This document shows positions 1 to 6,708 of a DNA stretch of 7,815 nt, one piece after another. Below the pieces are notes generated by a model. It had not been told where the DNA came from, searched no databases, and was given only the letters and a program-made list of their open reading frames with translations. The stretch's first letter is position 1, and each line of letters starts with the position of its first letter. This DNA comes from Candidatus Krumholzibacteriota bacterium. GTDB taxonomy: Bacteria > Krumholzibacteriota > Krumholzibacteriia > Krumholzibacteriales > Krumholzibacteriaceae. Made by a program: the position numbers and the translations under genes. Location: contig JAUWMD010000117.1 of the NCBI GenBank assembly GCA_030613345.1, positions 1 through 7,815 on the forward strand. Reading direction: 5' to 3'.

Positions 1-2531
1 GTGGAAATTTCAACGTCCTGCTCGTCTTTCCCGACGTATACGAGATCGGCATGTCCCACCAGGGCCTGAGGTTTCTCTACCACGCCCTGAGCCGGGTCGA
101 GGGAGTGGGAGTGGAGTTTGCCTTCGCCCCCTGGCCCGATATGGAGGCCGGCATAAGGGCCACCGGTGAGCGATTCAGGTCGTGGCAGACTGGGACGCCC
201 GCGTCGCGGTTCGACCTCATAGGCATAACCCTGCCGTACGAGCTCCATTACACGAACGCCCTTACGATAATGGACCTGGCGGGGCTGCCCGTAGTCGCCG
301 CGGAGAGGGATGACAACCACCCGCTGGTCGTGGCCGGCGGGCCGTGCGTATCCAATCCCCTCCCCGTCATCGGCGCGTTCGACGCGTTCTTCATCGGCGA
401 CGGAGAGGAATCGCTCGTCGAGGCGGTGATTGCCCTCATGGCAGCCGGTGGCGCGGGGCGGCGGGAGAAACTCGAAACGCTCGCCGGAATCGAAGGCGTT
501 TATGTTGAAGGAATCAGCGAGAAGGTCTCTGCGCGGACATATCTGCTCGGCCCGGAGAACCTTCCGACCGTCCCGATCGTCCCTTCGGCCCAGGTCGTGC
601 ACGACAGGCTGTCCGTAGAGGTGATGAGGGGATGCACGCGCGGATGCAGGTTCTGCCACGCGGGGATGACGTACAGGCCGAGACGGGAGAGGAAGGTGGG
701 TGACATCGTCCGCGCCGTTTCTGAGGGGCTGGACGCTACGGGATGGGAGGAGGTCTCTCTCCTCTCGCTGTCTACGTCTGACTACTCGAGGCTCGAGGAA
801 CTGCTCGGACGGCTCGCCCCCGAGCTTGAGAAGCGCCACATCTCCCTCGCCCTTCCGAGCCTCCGCCCCGAGACGGTGACCGACAGGATAATCGAGGCGA
901 CCGCCGCCGTCCGTAAATCGGGCTTTACGATCGCACCGGAGGCGGGCACCGAGCGCCTGCGTTCGGTGATCAACAAGGACATGAGCGACGCGGACATCCT
1001 GGGCGGGTGTGAGAGGATCCTCGATGCCGGCTGGCAGAACCTCAAGCTCTACTTTATGATCGGTCTGCCGACGGAGACGAGGGAGGATCTGGACGGGATA
1101 GTATCCCTGATCGCGCGGATCATGAGCATGCGCCAGGCGAGGGGACGATTCAGGCTCGGCGTGACCATCTCGCCGTTCGTGCCCAAGTCCCACACTCCCT
1201 TCCAGTGGGAGAAACAGTGCTCGATCGAAGAGATCACGGAAAAGGAAAGGTACCTCGCCTCCCGCATCAGGAACAGGAAGGTCGATCTCAGTCTCCGCGA
1301 GCCCCGGGTCAGCGCACTCGAGGGTGTGCTCGCAAGAGGGAGCCGCGACGTCTGGCCGATCGTCCTGGATGCGTGGAGATCCGGGTGCCGGTTCGACAGC
1401 TGGCGCGACAGGCTGAGGTTCGATCTGTGGGAAAAGGCGATCGAGATACACGGCACGAGTATAGACCGGCTCCTGGCTGGGCTCGATCCGGCCGCGCCAC
1501 TGCCGTGGGAGGCGTTCACCGTCAAGGTCTCGAAAAACTTCCTCCTCCGCGAGAAGGAGAGGGCCATCGGCGCCGAGCCAACGGCAGACTGCCGGGGTGG
1601 GGCTTGCGGGGGGTGCGGAGCCTGCAGCAGCGAGGAAGAGAGAAACGCCGGATTCGCCCCCGCAGACAACGACACCGTCCCCGGTATACGGAAAAGGTAC
1701 GAGCTCGATGTCGAGAACGAGCATGAGCAGATACGTTACCGTTTTGTCTACAGGAAGACGGGGATGGCGAGATTCTTCTCGCACAGGGAGCTGAACAACA
1801 TCATCATCAGGGCTCTCCGAAGGAGCTGTCTGCCGCTGAGGTTCAGCACAGGGTTCCATCCCCACGTGAAGATGTCGCTAGGCCCCGCGCTGGCAGTCGG
1901 CACGGCGGGCGAGATGGAGTTCTTTGACGTCGAGCTGACCAGCGACGGCGACATCACATTCCGTGTCTTCGACGGGTTCATGCCGCCGGGGCTGGAGGTG
2001 ACGTCGAGCGCCGGCCCGTTCAACCGGGCCGGGGGAAAGCTCCCCGAAGAGGCCGTATTCGAGTACGAGATCGACCTCGGTCCGGTGATCTGCATGCTCG
2101 GGCAAGCCGGTAAAGAAAAAGTGTTAGCGGAAGAAAATTTGTCTGCGGGAGAGGATGTGTGGTATCGTCTCGGCGAGGAACTCGGTGCCGGCGGCCCGTC
2201 GGAATGGCCCGGAGGAGGGCCCACGGGAGACGCGGCCGGATGGCTGGAGGATAGATGGTCCTCGTTCTTCTCGTCGGGAGGGGAAGTGACAGGCCGAAAG
2301 GGAAGGATGAGGTCGACGCGCGGGTGTTCCGTCCGCAGGGACGGGGCCGAGGGGAAACTCATGCTGCGTATCGAGTCCGGCCCGGAGGGCGCTCCGGGGC
2401 CGGCCGATCTGCTGCACGCCGTGATGCCGGGGCCGGCAGCCCGGCTCGCGGTGATCAGAAGGACGGCGATTTACTACAGGCAGGGCGATGCCCTGCTCGA
2501 ACCACTGGATTTAATTACAGGAAATATTTGA
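1..2531 (+). CDS. Radical SAM protein (TIGR03960-type) fused to DUF2344 radical SAM-linked domain, 5' partial
   Basis: The reading frame is open from base 3, and the residues before the first ATG (base 51) read NVLLVFPDVYEIG, the conserved N-terminus of this family. That ATG is therefore an internal Met and the true start lies upstream of the window. Numbering from the Met at 51: residues 1-135 form a B12-binding-like region (GGPCVSNPLP, GDGEE); the radical SAM core carries CX3CX2C at Cys195, Cys199 and Cys202, which should bind the [4Fe-4S] cluster that cleaves S-adenosylmethionine; a Cys-rich linker (Cys514, 519, 522, 525) may bind a second metal site; from about residue 560 a DUF2344/TIGR03936 domain follows (FFSHREL, STGFHPH). 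The two parts are separate genes in some bacteria and fused in others. The substrate is unknown. The gene ends 1 nt before rng, implying one operon and possibly a role in RNA or ribosome metabolism (inference). AGG arginine codons are frequent, as in rng. Confidence 0.93.
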   Translation, partial: GNFNVLLVFPDVYEIGMSHQGLRFLYHALSRVEGVGVEFAFAPWPDMEAGIRATGERFRSWQTGTPASRFDLIGITLPYELHYTNALTIMDLAGLPVVAAERDDNHPLVVAGGPCVSNPLPVIGAFDAFFIGDGEESLVEAVIALMAAGGAGRREKLETLAGIEGVYVEGISEKVSARTYLLGPENLPTVPIVPSAQVVHDRLSVEVMRGCTRGCRFCHAGMTYRPRRERKVGDIVRAVSEGLDATGWEEVSLLSLSTSDYSRLEELLGRLAPELEKRHISLALPSLRPETVTDRIIEATAAVRKSGFTIAPEAGTERLRSVINKDMSDADILGGCERILDAGWQNLKLYFMIGLPTETREDLDGIVSLIARIMSMRQARGRFRLGVTISPFVPKSHTPFQWEKQCSIEEITEKERYLASRIRNRKVDLSLREPRVSALEGVLARGSRDVWPIVLDAWRSGCRFDSWRDRLRFDLWEKAIEIHGTSIDRLLAGLDPAAPLPWEAFTVKVSKNFLLREKERAIGAEPTADCRGGACGGCGACSSEEERNAGFAPADNDTVPGIRKRYELDVENEHEQIRYRFVYRKTGMARFFSHRELNNIIIRALRRSCLPLRFSTGFHPHVKMSLGPALAVGTAGEMEFFDVELTSDGDITFRVFDGFMPPGLEVTSSAGPFNRAGGKLPEEAVFEYEIDLGPVICMLGQAGKEKVLAEENLSAGEDVWYRLGEELGAGGPSEWPGGGPTGDAAGWLEDRWSSFFSSGGEVTGRKGRMRSTRGCSVRRDGAEGKLMLRIESGPEGAPGPADLLHAVMPGPAARLAVIRRTAIYYRQGDALLEPLDLITGNI
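2519..2522 (+). promoter_or_regulatory. Ribosome binding site of rng (AGGA)
   Basis: AGGA lies 10 nt before the ATG at 2533, inside the last codons of the radical SAM gene, whose TGA is at 2529-2531. The placement supports this start and suggests that rng translation is coupled to termination of the upstream gene. Confidence 0.6.
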
Positions 2532-2532
2532 A

Positions 2533-4074
2533 ATGGCCAGAGTAAAAAAAGAGATCGTAATCAACTACACAACCAGGGAGGTCCGGATCGCGATCCTCGA
2601 GGACGGGGAGCTCGTCGAGTTCCTCATCGAGCGCGAGGAGAGCAGGAGGACCGTCGGCGGCATCTACATGGGAAAGATCAACGCCGTGATTCCCGGGATC
2701 CAGGCCGCCTTCGTAGACATCGGGCAGGAGAAAGCGGCCTTTCTCCACGTCAGCGACGTGGCTACAGGCTCGCTCGATCCCGACCTGATCGACATCGACG
2801 AGGACTTCGACTTCCAGAACGGCCGCAGGAGGCGAGAGTATCCCCCTATCGAGAACCTTCTGAAGAAAGGGCAGGACATCCTCGTGCAGATCCGAAAGGA
2901 GGCCATAGGCACGAAAGGGCCGAGGATATCGTCCCAGCTCTCGCTGCCCGGACGGTACGCGGTCCTGATGCCGAACCTCGACCACATCGGGATAAGCAAG
3001 AGGATCGAGTCGCGCAAGGAGCGTCACAGGCTGAGGGACATCGTCAGGAAGAACAGGCCGAAGGGATGCGCCGTCATCGTCCGCACGGCCGGAAAGGGAG
3101 TCGATGATGACCAGCTCCGCGACGATATCCGCTCGCTCGAGAAGCGCTGGAAGGAGATCCGAAAGAAGATCGAAAGGGCCATTCCGCCCACACTGATACA
3201 CGAAGACGTCGATATTACCATTTTCGCCATCAGGGACCTCTTCTCGAAGGACATAGGCAGGATTGTGATCGACAACGAAGGCGAGCGCGACAGGCTGGCC
3301 AGGTATCTGAAGTCTTTCGCCCCGGAGCTCGCCTCGAAGGTCCAGCTCTACAAGGAAAAGGCGCCGATATTCGACTACTACGAGATCGAGTCGGAGATCG
3401 AGAAGACCCTCGAGAGCAAGATCTGGCTGAGGAAGGGCGGCTACATCGTCATCGAGCACACGGAGGCGCTCGTATCGATCGACGTCAACACTGGCCGGTT
3501 CACCGGGCGCAAGAATCAGGAGGAGACGATCCTCGAGGCGAACCTCATCGCTGCGCGCGAGATCGCCCGCCAGCTGCGGTTGAGGGACATCGGCGGCATC
3601 ATAGTGATCGATTTCATCGATATGGAGCGCGAGGAGAACAGGCGGAAGGTGTACAACGAGTTCCGCAACGCGATCCGCAAGGACCGCTCGAGGGCACGTG
3701 TGTCGCAGATCAGCGACCTCGGCCTGATCGAGCTGAGCAGGAAGCGCGTGCGCCCAAGCCTCCTCCACTATTACAGCGACGAGTGTCCCTACTGCGCCGG
3801 GAGCGGCAAGATCCTGTCGATCGAGTCGATGGCGATGAAGATCGAGCACTGGATCAGACGCATCGGTTCTGTCAAGAGGGTCACCGGCCTGCAGTTCCGC
3901 GTCAACCCGATGCTGGGGATCTTCCTGCGCGAGAACCGCGAGGAAAACCTCCGCGAACTCTCCGAGCGGTACAGGCTCGAGATCGTGGTGATTGACGATG
4001 CGAGGATGCACCGGGAGGACTACGAGATATATTCGCTCGACGGGAAGCGCGATCTCAAGGCCGAGTTCGTTTAG
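2533..4074 (+). CDS. rng: Ribonuclease E/G family endoribonuclease (RNase G)
   Basis: The 513-residue product is an endoribonuclease that cuts single-stranded AU-rich RNA near 5'-monophosphate ends; RNase G is known to mature the 16S rRNA 5' end and degrade mRNA in the cytoplasm. The S1 RNA-binding domain begins near residue 42 (GGIYMGKI) and includes FVDIG and AFLHVSDV. The catalytic DNase I-like region has Asp317 and Asn319 (IDVNTGR) and Asp360 (VIDFIDM), matching E. coli RNase E Asp303, Asn305 and Asp346 with identical spacing. Cys418 and Cys421 (CPYC) match the zinc-link cysteines 404 and 407, so a zinc-bridged dimer is expected. The length fits RNase G (E. coli 489 aa) and the long disordered C-terminal scaffold of RNase E is absent. 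The start at 2533 is 1 nt after the upstream stop. The gene is followed by a large hairpin instead of rplU. By hand count, 26 of 61 Arg codons are AGG or AGA. Confidence 0.97.
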   Translation: MARVKKEIVINYTTREVRIAILEDGELVEFLIEREESRRTVGGIYMGKINAVIPGIQAAFVDIGQEKAAFLHVSDVATGSLDPDLIDIDEDFDFQNGRRRREYPPIENLLKKGQDILVQIRKEAIGTKGPRISSQLSLPGRYAVLMPNLDHIGISKRIESRKERHRLRDIVRKNRPKGCAVIVRTAGKGVDDDQLRDDIRSLEKRWKEIRKKIERAIPPTLIHEDVDITIFAIRDLFSKDIGRIVIDNEGERDRLARYLKSFAPELASKVQLYKEKAPIFDYYEIESEIEKTLESKIWLRKGGYIVIEHTEALVSIDVNTGRFTGRKNQEETILEANLIAAREIARQLRLRDIGGIIVIDFIDMEREENRRKVYNEFRNAIRKDRSRARVSQISDLGLIELSRKRVRPSLLHYYSDECPYCAGSGKILSIESMAMKIEHWIRRIGSVKRVTGLQFRVNPMLGIFLRENREENLRELSERYRLEIVVIDDARMHREDYEIYSLDGKRDLKAEFV

Positions 4075-4082
4075 ACTACATC

Positions 4083-4150
4083 GATCCCGGCATTACCCCT
4101 CCGAATCCGGAGTGAAAGACACACGGATTCTTCGGGGTAATGCCGGAATC
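4083..4150. repeat. Long imperfect palindrome / hairpin, possible terminator or dispersed repeat
   Basis: A perfect 13-bp outer stem pairs 4087-4099 (CCGGCATTACCCC) with 4134-4146. A 3x3 internal loop follows, then a perfect 7-bp inner stem pairs 4103-4109 (GAATCCG) with 4124-4130, closing a 14-nt loop. GAT at 4083-4085 and ATC at 4148-4150 add three pairs across one mismatch. It starts 9 nt after the rng stop, where a terminator is expected, but the downstream plus-strand sequence (ATATTTAT) is only weakly T-rich, and there is no T-run on the minus strand. The length, the symmetry and the CATTACCCC / GGGGTAATG arms resemble intergenic palindromic repeats found in many copies in some bacterial genomes. 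Whether this one is multi-copy cannot be told from one window. Confidence 0.75.
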
Positions 4151-4417
4151 ATATTTATCCCCCCACCCCCCGGGAAGAGCGCGCTTTCCATCAAGCTCAT
4201 CTGGACCCGGGAAAAGAAGAATCATTAATACAGGGAACCGGAAAAGGCAGAGATCCGGGAGGAGGGCGTCCGCCCTGCGATATTTGCACTTACCCTATTA
4301 AGAGCATTATATAGATCACATGACAAAACCGGATCTTGATTCTCAAAGCAACCATTTGCTGGGATTAATTCCTCAATATCTCTGCTGATTAAAGATCTGC
4401 ATACTCGATTAGCTCAT
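4151..4417. other. Non-coding gap between convergent genes, no gene recognised
   Basis: This stretch separates the rng hairpin from the stop codon of the converging GH130-a gene. It holds a C-rich tract at 4159-4171 (six C, A, six C), a minor hairpin at 4263-4276, and an AT-rich part at about 4280-4415. The only short frame noted, 22 codons at 4320-4388 on the plus strand, lacks a clear ribosome binding site and has no recognisable similarity. I see no tRNA, no direct repeats suggesting an attachment site, and no transposase remnant. The AT-rich part could be the edge of a foreign segment, but nothing proves it. Confidence 0.6.
4263..4276. terminator. Minor GC hairpin, weak terminator candidate
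   Basis: AGGGC (4263-4267) pairs with GCCCT (4272-4276) around a 4-nt loop. It lies 141 nt past the GH130-a stop on the minus strand and 188 nt past the rng stop on the plus strand. Neither side has a T-run, so intrinsic termination is doubtful. It is listed only because the convergent operons should end somewhere in this gap. Confidence 0.2.
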
Positions 4418-5374
4418 TCATTTCCCATCACTTCCGGGCAGTGCCGGACGTGGCCTCCGCAGACATACATCCACGAGTTCATCAATATATGCGGTGCCGG
4501 CGCACATCACGGTATCCGCTCCGCCCCAGTAGATTTTCACCGTTCCATCCGCTTCGGGGACCGCACCGCAGCAAAACACCACGTTGGGCACATAGCCCGA
4601 ACGTTCCCATGGAGCCTCCGGTTCGAGGATCCACTCATCCGCCACCGCCACGATCCTCGCCGGGTCATCGAGGGCGTGCAGGGCGGCGCCTAGCCGATAG
4701 ACGGCGCCGTTCATTGTCTGGAAGACGCCATGAAAGATGTGCAGCCAGCCCCGGTCCGTGGCAAACGGCGTGGCGCCAGGCCCGATCTTGAGTTCGTCCC
4801 AATGGTACGGCACGGGCGCCATCAGACGTCTCGATTCACCCCAGTGGATAAGGTCGGATGAGTGGGAAATCCAGATGGACCAAGGGTTAGTGTCTGTGTG
4901 CGGTCGGTCCAGCCGCGCGTATCGGCCGTTAAAGCACTGTGGAAAGAGAACTACGTTGCGGTGATCCGCTTGTGTGATCAGGGCGATGCGCTCGACGTGC
5001 TGGAAATCCTCCGTCCTGGCGAGCGCGATGCGCACGCCGTGCGCCGAATAGGCGCTGTAGGTGATGTAGTAGGCCCCATCGAGCCGGCAGATGCGGGGAT
5101 CCTCCACTCCGAAAGCCTCGTATTCGGCGAATACGCCTTCGGCAGCGGGCGTCAGCCATGGTTCGGGCCGGACCGTAAAACGGAATCCGTCACCGCTTTC
5201 AGCCATCCCGATGACCGAACGGCCGTTGCTCAAATGAGCGCGAAACAGCATCACGAAGCGGTCGTTATACCGCGTCACGGCCCCATTGTGTACGGTGGCT
5301 ACCTCGTAGGGCACGTCATCCGGCGTCAGGATCGGATTGTGTTCGTGACGGCGGATGAGTTTATGCCCGGCCAT
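4418..5374 (-). CDS. GH130 family protein, probable beta-mannoside phosphorylase (GH130-a)
   Basis: The 318-residue single-domain protein has the hallmarks of glycoside hydrolase family 130, a five-bladed beta-propeller whose known members mostly phosphorolyse beta-mannosides to mannose 1-phosphate (some are hydrolases). Visible blocks: NPIL (13-16), TVHNGAV (27-33), GVEDPRI (89-95) with Asp92 as the likely general acid, NVVLFP (140-145), DRP (156-158), LKIGPGATP (195-203) with Lys196, FHGV (214-217) with His215, YRLGAAL, PNVVF and YWGGADT. The basic residues in the RP, KIG and HGV blocks sit where family phosphorylases bind phosphate, favouring phosphorolysis, though specificity cannot be read. 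No signal peptide is visible, so it is probably cytoplasmic. The start at 5374 has GGAGG six bases upstream and overlaps the GT4-cupin gene by 14 nt. It is a divergent paralogue of GH130-b. By hand count only 4 of 26 Arg codons are AGG or AGA, with no ATA codons, unlike rng. Confidence 0.9.
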   Translation of the reverse strand: MAGHKLIRRHEHNPILTPDDVPYEVATVHNGAVTRYNDRFVMLFRAHLSNGRSVIGMAESGDGFRFTVRPEPWLTPAAEGVFAEYEAFGVEDPRICRLDGAYYITYSAYSAHGVRIALARTEDFQHVERIALITQADHRNVVLFPQCFNGRYARLDRPHTDTNPWSIWISHSSDLIHWGESRRLMAPVPYHWDELKIGPGATPFATDRGWLHIFHGVFQTMNGAVYRLGAALHALDDPARIVAVADEWILEPEAPWERSGYVPNVVFCCGAVPEADGTVKIYWGGADTVMCAGTAYIDELVDVCLRRPRPALPGSDGK

Positions 5375-6707
5375 AATCGTCCTCCAGTCGCTCTATGTCG
5401 TCCTCGCCGAAATACTCCCCCTGCTGCACCTCGATAAATACCATGTCGTCTTCGCTCACATTGGCGATGCGATTGACGGCGTCGCATGGGATATCGATGG
5501 AATTCCCCGCCCCTAAGCGATGCTCCTTATCTCCAACCCGCACCATGACCTCGCCCCACACGATGAACAAGTGTTCGGATCGTCGCCGGTGCCGTTGTAG
5601 CGACAGGTACTTGCCCGAATGCAGGGTAATACGCTTGACCTTGTGGTCCGGCCGGTCGGAGAGCACTTCGTAATGGCCCCACGGCCTCACATTTTCCTGT
5701 CGGTCTATGACCTGTTGGTAGACGGTGATATAATCTTCTATCATGCGCCCGGCGGAAAAGCGTGTCTCCACCTCCCGGCGGCACCTTGCCCGCGAGATCT
5801 CCGGCACCCGCCCGAGGGCGCTCACGGCCTCATCCACGCTATCTACGATAAATCCGGTTTCCCCATCCCTGATCAACTCCGGCATGGAGCCATTGGCGAA
5901 GGCCACTACCGGTGCGCCGCAGGCCATGGCCTCCACGACAGAGAGCCCGAACGGTTCGGCGAAAGCGATGGGGTGCAACAGCGCGTAGGCACCGCCGAGC
6001 AGGCGATTGCGTTCCTCGGGGCCGACTGTGCCCATATAGCGGACCGCCCGGCCGTCCACGTGCGGTTCGACCTGACTTGCAAAATAGGATTTATCCTGAA
6101 CAGGGCCAGCCAAAACCAGCGGCATTCCTGCTGCCCGAGCGATGGCCACTGCCTCGGCCGCGCCTTTGTCCGGGTGCATGCGCCCGAAGAACAGCAGATA
6201 ATTCCCGGTCTCGGGCTGAAAGGTGAATTGCTCGAGATCAATGCCGTGATACACGGTAGCGGTATAATCAAGCCGCTCGCTCCGGTCGGCGTTACTGATG
6301 GACACGTAGGCGGTTTTGCCATTGTATCGCTCGTATGCCGGCATGATGGCCGGAGAGGAAAAGCCGTGAATCGTCGTCACCACTGGGGTGGAAACGAGGC
6401 CCGAATAGCTCAGAGGCAGGAAATCGAAGTGATTGTGGATGATATCGAAATCATCCGCGTGTTCGAACGCTTCTGCGATATGCATGCATTCCCACACCTT
6501 GGGATCCAGCGACTTGTCTTCTTCGTAGGGACCCGGGCAGACGGCGCGCAGGCATGCGGTTGTGCATGAATCGCCGGTGGCGAACAGGGTGACATAATGC
6601 CCCCTCGCAGTAAGGCCATCCGCCAGCAATGCGACCACCTGTTCCCAGGGACCGTACTGTTTCGGCGGTGTGCGCCAGGCAATGGGCGAAATCAATGCAA
6701 TTCGCAT
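5361..6707 (-). CDS. GT4 glycosyltransferase fused to a ManC-type mannose-6-phosphate isomerase cupin domain
   Basis: This 448-residue protein has two domains. Residues 1 to about 335 are a GT-B retaining glycosyltransferase of family GT4: N-terminal MRIALISPIAW, HNHFDFLPL (91-99), TIHGF (112-116), FGRMHPDKG (174-182, with Arg176 and Lys181 placed to bind the nucleotide-sugar diphosphate) and the EX7E motif at Glu251/Glu259 in EPFGLSVVEAMACG. Residues 341-447 match the C-terminal cupin of bifunctional mannose-1-phosphate guanylyltransferase/mannose-6-phosphate isomerase (RPWGHYEVL, KVKRITL, LSLQRH, SEHLFIV, EVQQGEYFGEDDI, ending DDYGR). Two expected metal-binding histidines are replaced (Arg375 and Asn412) while His373, Glu378 and His379 remain, so isomerase activity is doubtful and a sugar-sensing or structural role is possible. 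The start at 6707 is 1 nt after the GH130-b stop and has GGAGG six bases upstream. GDP-mannose is the likely donor from context only. No membrane segment is seen. Confidence 0.9.
   Translation of the reverse strand: MRIALISPIAWRTPPKQYGPWEQVVALLADGLTARGHYVTLFATGDSCTTACLRAVCPGPYEEDKSLDPKVWECMHIAEAFEHADDFDIIHNHFDFLPLSYSGLVSTPVVTTIHGFSSPAIMPAYERYNGKTAYVSISNADRSERLDYTATVYHGIDLEQFTFQPETGNYLLFFGRMHPDKGAAEAVAIARAAGMPLVLAGPVQDKSYFASQVEPHVDGRAVRYMGTVGPEERNRLLGGAYALLHPIAFAEPFGLSVVEAMACGAPVVAFANGSMPELIRDGETGFIVDSVDEAVSALGRVPEISRARCRREVETRFSAGRMIEDYITVYQQVIDRQENVRPWGHYEVLSDRPDHKVKRITLHSGKYLSLQRHRRRSEHLFIVWGEVMVRVGDKEHRLGAGNSIDIPCDAVNRIANVSEDDMVFIEVQQGEYFGEDDIERLEDDYGRA
5381..5385 (-). promoter_or_regulatory. 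Ribosome binding site of GH130-a (GGAGG)
   Basis: GGAGG lies six bases before the ATG at 5374, inside the 3' end of the GT4-cupin gene. It fixes the GH130-a start and shows that the 14-nt overlap of the two genes is real, suggesting coupled translation. Confidence 0.8.
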
Positions 6708-6708
6708 T

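Noticed and set aside
51..53. ATG at 51 as the start of the radical SAM gene
   Set aside because: The frame is open to the left edge and the upstream residues match the conserved family N-terminus, so this Met is internal.
2515..4011. 498-codon open frame on the minus strand opposite rng
   Set aside because: It lies entirely antisense to a well-conserved RNase G gene and has no family motifs. Long antisense frames are common opposite GC-rich genes with this codon pattern.
4320..4388. 22-codon plus-strand frame starting MTKPDLDS in the gap
   Set aside because: It has no clear ribosome binding site or similarity, and a frame this short is expected by chance in AT-rich sequence.
4075..4417. 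CRISPR array, tRNA or integrase attachment site in the gap
   Set aside because: There are no regularly spaced direct repeats, no tRNA-like cloverleaf and no flanking direct repeats or recombinase gene. The only strong structure is the single palindrome.
5619..6569. 316-codon open frame on the plus strand opposite the GT4-cupin gene
   Set aside because: The opposite strand encodes clear GT4 and cupin motifs with good ribosome binding sites, while this frame has no recognisable motif, so it is a shadow.
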